Shown: positions 53,675 through 64,000 of the stretch, piece by piece
Layout of the letters: each line of letters opens with the position of its first letter
Numbering within the stretch: the first letter of the stretch is position 1
Source of the DNA: Dirofilaria immitis
Lineage: Eukaryota; Nematoda; Chromadorea; Rhabditida; Onchocercidae
Assembly (NCBI GenBank): GCA_024305405.1
Contig: JAKNDB010000086.1
Coordinates: 1,611,001 to 1,675,000 of the forward strand
Direction: 5' to 3'
Length of the DNA: 64,000 nt
Program-made: the position numbers and the translations under genes
Notes under the pieces: generated by a model
Databases searched by the model: none
The model's input: only the letters and a program-made list of their open reading frames with translations
Told to the model about the DNA's origin: nothing

Positions 53675-56131
53675 ATATTTGAAAAACTTTCTTTTGTATT
53701 AGTGTTCGATCATTCAGACTGAATTTCGTGTGTTCAAAATGATTATTAATCATTCACTCATTTATTTTAGAATGGCAAGAATATGTCTATCAAAGATTAA
53801 TTTATTTTTCACATTACAAATTTGTTGATCTGTATTCTTTTTACTGATATTTTGGAGAATTTTTCAAAGCGAAAGTTTGTTTTATACTATGTTATAAATA
53901 AATAAGTATAAAAAGAAGATTATTCATTTATTTAGAAAATTCACATATTTTTGCTTCGATTCTGATTTCCCTAAAATGTTCTTGGTGAGTCTTTCATCTA
54001 TTTGTTCTTTGTTAATTAAATCTATTTCTTACCAAGTCTTTGGATTAATTTTTAGAAAGAAATGAATTCATCTTTTCGTAATTGCTACAGGCAAACTCAC
54101 TTTCAGTAAATTTGCAAAACTGTTGATGTTAACTTTCAATTGATCCAGCACAAGTTTTTTTTTCTTTTTCCACCAGGACATCTTTTGAATATCCTATTCA
54201 TCTTTTGATACATAATATCTCCAACGCATTCTGCAATGTTTTTTGCAGCATGTTGAAATACGAAATGTCATTTCGTGCTCCAATTACTTCACTTTCCGTC
54301 AACGTAGTTGATGATGGGAGCTTTAGAATTCACCAGATTTCAATTCTTTTTCTAACTTTTTCGAATCTTTATAGATAACTGTGATATGAAACGCAATATT
54401 TATGAAAACAAATGAATGTTTATTTAAATGGAACAAACTTTTAATATATAAAATATATATATATATATATGTCGAAAAAAATGTTCTTATAAAAATACAG
54501 AGTTTTTTCTTGTTTTATTTATTATTAAGAAAGCGATTTTGGCAGTTACAAAGCAATTCATTCGAATTAAGAAATTAATGAGCGTGTAAATTTAAGACTT
54601 AAGGGAATAAAGTGGTTCACTGGAATTATTTCCCTCGTACTCTATTAGATAACGACAGAAGGGTGAGAACATAAGATTTTGCTCCTTAAAAGTTGCATTT
54701 GCGGAGCAAAGACGATAGAGTTATAATTGATCGAAATATCCTATGTTGATGATGTAAGAAAATTCATCTATTTCGTGTTATGAAATGCCGAAAAAACAAT
54801 ATGAATTCTGAGGACAATTGCTGGGCAAAATGTAAAACTGATTAGACTCGGTTTTATCAACTTGCAGGCCTCTGTATTTTTGAGCAAGCATACCGTATTA
54901 AACGATGAGAGAATTATTAGGAATGAAAGCACAAGTTTTACTCCGCTAAATCGAATGTACTTGACAAATTACTTGTAAGTTGATGTGAGCTTCTAGTGAA
55001 ATGCAATAGACCAACAGAGATAACTGAATACTGTGAACAGTATGGGAATCTAGTCTTGCCAACATTGCATGTCTTAGACAGAACAGAAAAATCTCTGATG
55101 AAGTTCAGCTATATAGGGATCAGCCAAGCGATTGCTGCAAAGTACGATTTTATGAAGTAATAAGGTTAGCTTTAGATATTCAAGCGCTAATTTATATTGC
55201 TTGCTTCGTATTTATTATGACTTTTTACTTAATATAAACATTCTAGCGCATTAGAATGATATGTTGGATTCAAATAAGATGCTTTCCTGAAAAGCCATCA
55301 TTATTTCAATTTTTATTTTAATTTCATAAACTTACATCGATTTCATTTCAATTATTGCTGCTGTCATCTTATAGACATTTTGCAATGTAAATTTGCTTTT
55401 ATTCTGAATAAAAATATGTATGAAAATTTCCATTTTATATGATATTAAATTTTATTTCTATTCTTTTCTTTGAAATAAAAGTGATATAAGCATAATGTCG
55501 ATTTTTCCCCTCAGAGGGAAAGTTCATTCGCTATGTTTATGGCATAATCTCATGTGAATTAGAACGCAATCAATTAAGTAAGACAATTCTATGGGAGAGA
55601 TCTTTGCTGATCACCATGACAACACATTGTTTTCTGGATATGAGTTGTTAAAAAGAGATGTCTATTATTGCTTTGAAGGATAGATGTTAGTGCTAGTAAA
55701 GGATATATATCTAGCAATATCTTCAAACCTTAATCTGCCATCTTTGATTTCCTAAGCAGTTTCAAATTGCTTTAACCTTTGACACTTGAAAGAACTTTTA
55801 AACATCTACTTTATTTATTTTGCTTGGAAATTTGCAGTGATTTCATGCATGTATGTTTGCAAATTCAGTAGCATTATTCTAAATATAGATAATAATTCTT
55901 CACTATCAAATAGTTGGATGGCATAAAATGAGTAAACATATTCAATGTTCAGTGTTGGAGGATCCGCAAAACTATAAAAAAAAAAACTATGCCTAAAATT
56001 AAAGTTGGTTCCATATAAGATAACAAGACCCTCAGATTTCATGCGCATTCCTCTTAGTCTGAATTGTGAAGAAATCTGAAAATTACAGTAATTTCTGCTT
56101 ACAGAAATAGTTGTGGAATTCGAACGATACC
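53675..56131. other. Intergenic region between the FERM and DHHC genes
   Basis: About 2.5 kb, AT-rich, with an AT run at 54453-54470. A frame near 54860-54980 is briefly open but shows no motif. AATAAA-like motifs about 220 bases past the FERM stop could serve as its polyadenylation signal. Confidence 0.5.
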
Positions 56132-58230
56132 ATGAATAAATGCTTGCCGCTTTCTAATACTAGTTCCGCAATAATTGGGAGATGGTCCCGTGACAGAGAT
56201 ATACAGCCACAGCGGCGACGTCATAACGGCTGGACTTGGCCTCCGTCATTTTTGCAGCTACTATTCTGGATAACAATACCCGTCATAGCTTCGAGTACCG
56301 CATTTTTGCTCATGCCTCTGCACATATTATACGCCCCTCTTGGCGTCTTTGTGGGAACAATATGGCTTGTACTGCAAATCATTGTTTTGACATGTACCGA
56401 TCCGGCTGTGGGTAATTTACAGAAAGGCCAAGCTCCAGCATATTTCGATGCAAGAAAGCATGAGCATGTTATCGAGAATCTTTTCTGTAATATTTGTCTA
56501 ATTAATGTGTTAGCATTTTATTATAAATTTTCCTATTGCATAAAATAATGCCTTATGGGATGTATTACAAGCTTTTAAAAACACGCTCTAATCTCAAAAC
56601 TTTAATATAATAGCTTGATAAGTGAATAGTAGTGTGATTATTAAAATATTTCTTCGCTTTGTATATTACCTGCATATTACAAAAGATAACTAAGAAATAA
56701 TTAAATGAAGCGATCTGGGCATCTACACAAATATATCAAGAATATCATTTGTGTGTCTTCACATATATCTTTTGAAGTGGTCTTACACAAGTTCGAAATT
56801 AATTTATTGTTTATTTGCAGAGATTCCACTTGTAAACATTGTCGTCAATGCAACAAATGTATATCTGGGTTCGATCATCATTGCAAATGGCTCAATAACT
56901 GTATCGGTGCAGTAAATTACAGGTTAATTTTTCCAAAGATTCATGGATTTTTCAAATTTTTAGGAAAGAAAAGGAAAGGGAAGGGAAAGAAGGAGAAAGT
57001 GGATGGGAGGAAAGAGGGGATGATTTTACCGGTATTCTTCAGTTCCTATGCAAATTTCGTATTGGTAGCATAAAGTATTTCGCAAGTTGTCTTATATTAC
57101 TTTTAGGTTATTTTTGTTATTAGTACTATCGGTGTGTTTTATATCGGCTCTCACATCGATATGTCTGATTGTACTTGCAGTGATATCGTTTATCAATATT
57201 GGGTTACTTTCAAATGCAGGTAAAACACTTCGTTTCTTCATGGACTTCTGGTGGGATACGTGACACGCAGATTACATCTATTATGAAGAAAATGAATTAG
57301 AAAGATGAATTTAAAATTAGAAAATAGGAACATTTTTGATGTATCAGTTTTTAAAAAGAAGCAAAAGAGTAATCAAAAATTTTATTTCAGATAAGTTGCC
57401 AATAAAGTTACCTTATGGCGAGCTCTTTGCCTTACTGCTGCTCTTCCATATTCCGTTGTGGCTGTACTTTGCACACATTTGCTCTATTTTCATTACAAAT
57501 TATGTGAGTGAATGGAAATAATTGTACATAATTGCTTGTATAAATTATATTTGTTTGTTTTGAAAAAGAAGTTTATAAGAAATTTTAGGAATGATTGGCA
57601 TGTCGTCCATGGCAGTCAACGATTGGTATATTTTACTGTTTGTGTCGTTTTTTTGATTAAATTTACTACTGCATATTGTTTTTGCAGGGCGGCGTGGCAT
57701 GACAACTTATAATTTCATACGGATTAATGGAAAATACAATGTATGTTCATTTTCGATGATATACGAATTATATTTGGAAATTTCCGGGAGAAAAAGCCAT
57801 GTGTCTTTACTAGTGCCTTGTTGTGCAGTAGGAAATGTTTCGTAAGAGAAACTCATTGTTAGATGTTCGTGATAGCTATGCTTAATTTTTTTCCATAAGG
57901 CAGTAAAAGATAATTTAAACAACATAAAAGATAATTACGGATGATAGGATAAGCAATATTAGGGTAAACACATAAATTGTTAAACGAACATCTAATCTCA
58001 TCTGTAAAGTTTCTTTTATTGGCATTAGGCAAAAAAATGATTTTAGAATGCAAGATGGAATGATACCTTGCTTATAGGATTAAAATTCCTCATAATTCTA
58101 TTTGAAGTATTATGTAATAAACGTATATTATGTTTAGGATAACCAGCAGCAGAAGAACTTCTCAATGGATATTAACACAGAATCTGGTTTAGCTGCTCTA
58201 GAAAAAGCTTTTCCAAATCGAATATCATGA
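56132..58230 (+). CDS. DHHC palmitoyltransferase, ZDHHC1/ZDHHC11-like
   Basis: DHHC enzymes attach palmitate to cysteines of proteins at membranes through an acyl-enzyme cysteine. Exons 56132-56508, 56821-56922, 57107-57219, 57391-57507, 57688-57740 and 58138-58230 close to 284 residues. Membrane segments: [20 protein letters not shown] and [20 protein letters not shown] before the catalytic domain, [20 protein letters not shown] and [20 protein letters not shown] after it. The Cys-rich domain is split over exons 1-2 and complete: FCNICLINV, then [13 protein letters not shown], then [14 protein letters not shown]. The catalytic Cys is in [16 protein letters not shown] is the form typical of ZDHHC1/11. 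A TTxE-like motif follows as GMTTYNFIR, with Asn in place of Glu. It is shorter than vertebrate ZDHHC1 because the tail is brief. The exon-4 donor at 57508 overlaps a stronger-looking GTGAGT donor four bases upstream. Confidence 0.92.
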
Positions 58231-59561
58231 AATCGAGAGCTATCCACGATTCAAACATTGACAACCCATATGTTTCCTTTACATTTCATACAAATCTCAC
58301 TGATGGTAGGCTCAAGTGAAATTAAGATATTCAGTGTTTATTTCATTTATGTATCTTTTGAGAAATTAAAGTACTATTTTATAGTAAAAGTAGGATCAAA
58401 AATTCGCAACGAATTTCGCTTTTATATTTTCAGGAAAACCGGAAAAATAAAATTTATTATGAAATCATGTCATATTAAGTTGAGCCGTTCTTTTCAGGTT
58501 ATGCTTATCACATTACTTGTTTACTGTAGATTCGATAAGCCCAGATTATTTAGCAATGCATTGTTGAATATTACGGCGGTTAATTACATCTAATTTCATA
58601 AAATTTTCATTTTTATTATGTCCTGTCTATTTCTTCATTCACATGGCAGTACTAGTACAACAAATCAATGCTAATGAAGAATGTTTATATAAGGGAATAT
58701 CAGGGAAAATCTCTTTAACGATATTTGACTTTTGATTTATTTTAAAAATCGATTTGTCATGTTTAAATGTAAGGAAAGACAATCAATATCCACTCTATCA
58801 TCTCTAATAGTTGTAGTAGAATGAATTAGATATAAATAATTGAAAGCCTAAAGAATATGGATGAATAATGTCTGGAACATCTGGATATATTTTTTATTAG
58901 CCATCAGATTAGAAGAAAGGAAATAATGTTGCAGAGTAGTAATGAATATTCTGAAAATGTATTACAACAGATTATAAAATAACTGTTTCCAGTAAATCGT
59001 TTGGGTAAATGAGAAAACCTGGAATAAAGAAATGATATTTTTCTTAGTGTGCCGCAAAGTTTTACAATTATTGTCATCCTATCATCATTCTTTCCCGAGA
59101 CACTAAAGTTGGAAGAGATGGGATCCAGTTCTTTCTCGTTTTCTTCAATCTATGAAGGATAGGGAGATGCAAGTTGTTTTGCTTTCCAACTATCAAACAA
59201 AAATAAGAGGAGGTACAGCAGAGATGCAGCTGTAAGTCCTTGGATATACTGCGTATATCGAGAATAGCGCGCTGCAAGAAGCTGTAGAAACAGAATAGAG
59301 TACAACAGAACGAAGAGTGATATAAACCGAATCTGAATGGGTGGGAAAAGAAAAACAAAGGCAGAAGGGTTCAACTCTACGGACCCGTTCTTATATCATT
59401 TATACCTTCTATCCTTCCGCATATTCTCCTTCAATTATCTGTGATCAAATCTAGCCCATTCATCTGGCATTACGACCAGGGACCAACCTTAAACGTAATC
59501 GAAGTGGCGCAGTGTTTCTTTGTTTTGTTTCACGATTTCGACGTAGTCTAAAATCGCTACA
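58231..59561. other. Intergenic region between the DHHC and LRR genes
   Basis: About 1.3 kb. Its second half (59050-59560) is less AT-rich than average and probably contains the LRR gene promoter and 5' leader. Open frames on both strands here are hydrophobic or low-complexity and carry no motif. Confidence 0.45.
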
Positions 59562-62480
59562 ATGCCTCTCTTGAAAAACTGTGTATTTCTATTTTTTTGG
59601 TTATAAATGCTCAACGAAGTCAGTTTGACGTGAATTGTCCACGATTATGTCACTGTAACAAAACAACAGTAGAATGTCGTCATACAAAGATCCGAGGTAG
59701 TGGAATGTTCTTGCACGTGCGTCCGGAAGCATATCCGGATTTGGATACTATCGCTATCACCGGGAATAATATTGGAGATCTGGCTGGTTCAAATATTTTC
59801 GGTGATAATATTACTAATCGCTATGTTTCCTTAGTTAATTTATCTGATAATGCTATTAGCTCCGTCGATTCGTACACTTTTCGTGGCCTACCAGCGGTGG
59901 AGTATTTCTATCTACACAATAATGCAATCGAACGAATTGGTGGTGATCCATTCCGGTCAGTTCTTTCATTCTGCTTTTTGCCAACAAATTCATTCTTAAA
60001 TACCAAGCAGGACTTTCTTTCTTCGACTTATGAAACAAATCCCGGTCTGATTCGAATTTGTTCCGAATATTTTAAAAATTCCTAGGAATTTGAAATTTTT
60101 CGTTATAGTTTAGAGGGCAACTTCCTGAAATTAATAAAGTTTCTAGATTTGAGAAGTATTCTTTTGCAACCCTTTATATCGTTTATATTTGTTTGTTTGG
60201 ATTAAATAAATTCATTCATTTTTTAGAATTAAAAAATGTTATTATTTCACTTATCATTAATTATAACTCCTTCATTCAAATCCTTCTCATTTTCATAACT
60301 TAAATATTTTTAATGAATACAAACTTCAATGACAAAAAAATTCGAAACTTAATTTAATCAATTTAATGACCAATTTAAATACAAATCTTTATGTACTTGG
60401 AAGATAAAGTTTCATACTTCGCACAGATTCGTCTTTCAAAAACTTAGGTAAAATTGAGAGGAAATATAAAAATGAAAATTGTACTTCTTACCACAACTCA
60501 AGTCACGTCTTTCTGACGCATGTATAAAATGTGACATTCAGCTTTGTTCTATTATATTCACAACGGAAAAATTGTTGCAGTTCGCTTTCTTTTAACTTTT
60601 GAATCTTTCACATCTCTGATAGGAAATAGCGATGAAATCAAGTTGTTATTTATATCAGGCTTCAAAAATTTCAGATAATCTTTCCCCTCTTTCTTTAATT
60701 GATTTTTTTAAGATTAATAAAATCAGTATTATGTAAGTTTGTTATGTAAGTACATCTCTATCATAAAACGCCACTGTTAAACTTGGAACTTCAAATTTTT
60801 AATAACGATTCTCTGCTTAGTTCTGATGTGAGCACGTAAAGCGTGTTATTTCTGTATGCCACTTTGTCTCCTGTGACAGATAGACTTATCCAAATTTTGA
60901 AAATGGAATTCATCTTAATTTTCAATTTTCGTTTTTTCTATAAATCACTCTATAATACAAGAAAGTTAAGGAGCTGGAATTAGACTTGAATCTGATTTTT
61001 GGATAGATGTCAAAAAGGTTAGACCTTCTGAACTAATGACTATGATTTAAGACGTAGTTTGTTTAAATGTGGAAGGTAGAAGTCAAGATAATATGCTTGT
61101 TTCTTGTGAGCTTACTTTATATTATTTAAAAATTTTTTCATGCTCTTATACATTTCATATTTATTTTTAGCTCCTTATCTTACTTTTTGTTCGATTTCAG
61201 ATGGAATGTTCGTTTGCGAGTTCTGGATATATCGAATTTTTTCTCATCATCGATATCTTTTACTGAGCGATCGCGCTTGCTCGCAAGTACTTTTGCTAGC
61301 TCTGTAAATGAATTTAATGATTTACAGGAACTAATCGTACGTGACAATGGTCTCACCGAAATATTACCTGACACATTTTGCAAGGTAATTTCAATTGATA
61401 AATTGCAAAAGTTGCAAGAAAAAATTTTAATTTCGGCAATTTTAGTCTTTTAGTATATATTAGTTTATATTTATTGTACAAGTTATCGATTCATCAAAAT
61501 ACTGGTCTAATTTGATAAATTCTGGTGAAAGTAAATATTCGATATACATAACCCACTTTAGTTGAGTGGTCTGGTCCGATTACATCTTTCCGGTAATAAG
61601 ATAAGAAAATTCAACGTTAAATCGGGTTGCTTACAAAATCTTATTGTGTTGGATCTCTCCAAAAACGAATTATCTACGTTGTCTATCCGTCTTTGGGAAA
61701 CTCTTCCTAGTCTAACAACGATTGACATTTCTTCAAATCCTCTTAATTGTGACTGCGATATTATGCAAGCCATCAAAGAATTATCGAAAAGCCCGACATC
61801 TTCCCTCAATCAGGTAAAATTATGTGCAAGTTGATTCCACAAAGTAAATTCAAGATCTTCTATTTTACTCATTTTAATTAAAACAGTTCTTTACTGTATC
61901 TTAATAAATTGTTTCATAAAAGCAGTAATGCTTTTTATTTGGGATTTGCTGAATCATTTGCTTCACTCCCTATCATTGTATTTATAAGAAAAATATTTTG
62001 TAGCTTTCCTGTTTGGCTGAATAAGTCAGTTTCCAGGGTTATGCGATTTGTGCTGCGCCACAATCTCGTAAAGGTCAAAATATCTTTGAGATTCCAGATT
62101 TTACATGCAAAAGTAACCATCGATTTGTATATTGGACTTTGTTTGTTATTTTTCTATTTGCAGTTATGATTTTTTTCGCATTTATCGCAATCGTATTAAG
62201 TTGCGGCATTTGCCGCTTATTGCAGGCTACAGTAAACTGGGAGGAGAGAATGAGAAGGTTACTAATAGTCCACAGTTTGTGTAAACTGTACTGCGGGTTT
62301 AAAGTCGATACTGCACTTGTTTTTCAAGTAAAAGAGATTATATATTCCTTTGTTTATAATTTTCGACATTTCAGATTAGATCATCAAAAGTTTTTCATTT
62401 CAGAAGCACAATTGATTACCCCTAACCTATCATTAGAAGTCGGAAAATGTCGTAGAAAGCATTTTGGAAATGAATTCTAA
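59562..62480 (+). CDS. TPBG/WAIF1 (5T4)-like leucine-rich-repeat membrane protein
   Basis: Vertebrate TPBG/WAIF1 is a cell-surface LRR glycoprotein; the zebrafish protein dampens Wnt/beta-catenin signalling. Exons are 59562-59955, 61201-61384, 61562-61813 and 62037-62480, about 424 residues. The order is: signal peptide, LRRNT (CPRLCHCNKTTVEC), LRRs (VSLVNLSDNAI, VEYFYLHNNAI, LQELIVRDNGL, LVRLHLSGNKI, LIVLDLSKNEL), LRRCT (NPLNCDC ... ICAAP ... FTC), one membrane segment (WTLFVIFLFAVMIFFAFIAI) and a basic cytoplasmic tail. A non-LRR insert between repeats (NFFSSSISFTERSRLLASTF) sits where TPBG has its hydrophilic inter-LRR insert. The ATG at 59562 opens a good signal peptide (MPLLKNCVFLFF) but runs into TAA at 59604; one more T in the 7-T run at 59592-59598 would put it in frame. 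The tail may contain a short unrecognised intron. Confidence 0.82.
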
Positions 62481-64000
62481 GTAATTGCTTGTAGCAAATG
62501 TATTAGTAATAATTGCTCTTTTGCTTATCTTTATAATATCATTATTCCTTTTTGTTTATGTTAGGAATTTAGTTGACAACTTTTTTCAAATTTATGGATC
62601 TTTCAGTAATTTCTTTTTCCCTTCCAGTCACTGCCGTCCTTACTTATTTATTTATTTTTATTTTGTTAACTTTTTTTATTTTAGAAGCTTGCAATGCTTC
62701 ATTATGAATTCTTTTTTTCCTGTCTTTAATTCAGATGACTGAAAGCTTATAAAATTTTTTTATATTTTATTAATTTTTCCATCTTAGATCGGTGTCATGA
62801 AGATGTGATTTTGACATGCGTGAGGAAGAAGGAAAAATTGCATTATGGTTTTTAGTTAACATTCGTTAGTTTTACAAATTTTAGAACATTAAGTTTAAAC
62901 ATTTCATGAAATATTTGGAAAAATCTGAAGAGAAAAGACCATAATTTACTCTAGCAATAGATTCTGGTTATGTAATGTTCTGACAAAAGTCTTGCTACTA
63001 TACTTTTAATTTTTTTTTCGCAAGATTTATATTATTTATTGTGATATTTGATAAATCATGCGAAATCAAGTCCAATGAGAGCATCAGAATTTTAGAGGAT
63101 TTCAGATATTTCAGTTGATCATGTTTAATAAAGTCTACGATAACAACAATAAAATTTCATACTATCGAAGGTAAGAAGGAAGTACGTGAGTGCGAGAATA
63201 ACTAATCAAACTCAAAGAAGTAATTTGCAGGTTTTTTGACTTCCAATAACTAACTGCATTGTTCATTTTATCAACATGAACCGGAGCAATTGGTTCCAAC
63301 GTTCTGTGCTCTGTCGGTACTTCCAATTTGGATTATAAATATTCTAAAACTTGTAAAAATAAATATTTGGATTACTGATTTAAGTACGAATTCAATTTTA
63401 ATAGGTTAATTTCACAATTTTGAAATAGATATATTTGCCCTTTTTTCAGAAATTGATATACGGGTTTCACGCTGTTTGCCACGGAATGAAATGCTTTTGT
63501 GATGGCAAAAGTCTAATTGGGACTAACTGCATTTCCTATCTGCAAGATTTTTGGTTTTGATGACGTTGGGTATAAACCTTAAAAATTTGTTTTGTCTATT
63601 GATAAAAAGATTCCGGATTATTTTAGCATGAAAACTACAATCACTTAAAGTTTATCCTCATCCATCTGCAAATTTTTGAATTATTTGAAATTAATGGATT
63701 CGAAGAGCATAATTCAATAACCTGTCATTTGATTTAAAAATTTGAAAAGAATAGAAAACCACTAAATACATTTTCCTGATTGATTTGTTGCCGCTCAGCA
63801 TATGTTCTGATCAAAGGACATCGATCAAACCCGAACGTACATAAAAATTAACGGTAATTGTAGATTTTTTCGGAATTATGTTTGAAACGATTAGCCTTAT
63901 TCATAATAAATTTTTTTGAAACCATTGCAGCTGAACGAATGCTAAATAAATGAAATAATTTGGTGGTATTTGCAAATCTTTCGTAAAATTCCGTTTCCTT
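62481..64000. other. 3' flank of the LRR gene, no gene seen
   Basis: AT-rich sequence. A hydrophobic frame at 62485-62742 (VLVIIALLLIFIISLFLFVY) directly follows the LRR stop, but it is T-rich and shows no homology I can recognise. The rest, to the window end, has no supported feature. Confidence 0.5.

Noticed and set aside
59074..59374. Overlapping - strand frames of 74-94 codons before the LRR gene
   Set aside because: Two overlapping frames with no motif. Probably promoter or leader DNA read backwards.
62485..62742. Hydrophobic frame after the LRR gene stop, as an extra membrane exon
   Set aside because: The T-rich sequence gives a false membrane look. The LRR protein already has its membrane segment, tail and stop.

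Overview
The window looks like a gene-containing scaffold from a filarial (onchocercid) nematode. The DNA is strongly AT-rich. Genes are broken into many short exons, with acceptors mostly of the form TTTCAG or TTTTAG. The clearest lineage clue is a decayed piece of an alphaproteobacterial, Wolbachia-like der (EngA) GTPase gene buried in noncoding DNA, as expected of a nuclear Wolbachia transfer. I cannot name the species.

Seven protein-coding genes can be recognised, all on the + strand. Left block: (1) SCAPER, about 1.4-10.6 kb; (2) an ataxin-10-like armadillo protein, about 11.5-15.0 kb; (3) an FBXO25/FBXO32 (atrogin-1) type F-box protein, 17.3-20.9 kb; (4) a tetraspanin, 22.2-25.0 kb. Right block: (5) an FRMD3/FRMD5-type FERM protein with a C-terminal membrane anchor, 46.9-53.7 kb; (6) a ZDHHC1/11-like palmitoyltransferase, 56.1-58.2 kb; (7) a TPBG/WAIF1-like leucine-rich-repeat membrane protein, 59.6-62.5 kb. 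For genes 3-7 I placed exon boundaries by eye, and the reading phase closes across every exon. The exception is gene 7, which needs one extra base in a T run. SCAPER and ataxin-10 are only partly resolved.

The middle, about 25.1-46.9 kb, is a gene-poor, AT-rich stretch. It holds the der fragment (- strand), an isolated exon-like Ras-association domain, an isolated WD-repeat-like exon, a few weaker coding-like segments, a perfect hairpin and several direct or simple repeats. It could be a graveyard of inserted and duplicated fragments, or it could hide a poorly conserved gene.

No operon is evident and the genes do not form one pathway. Broadly, SCAPER and the F-box protein act in mRNA and protein turnover. 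The tetraspanin, FERM protein, palmitoyltransferase and LRR protein are membrane or membrane-cortex proteins. No tRNA, rRNA, CRISPR array or intact transposon was seen.
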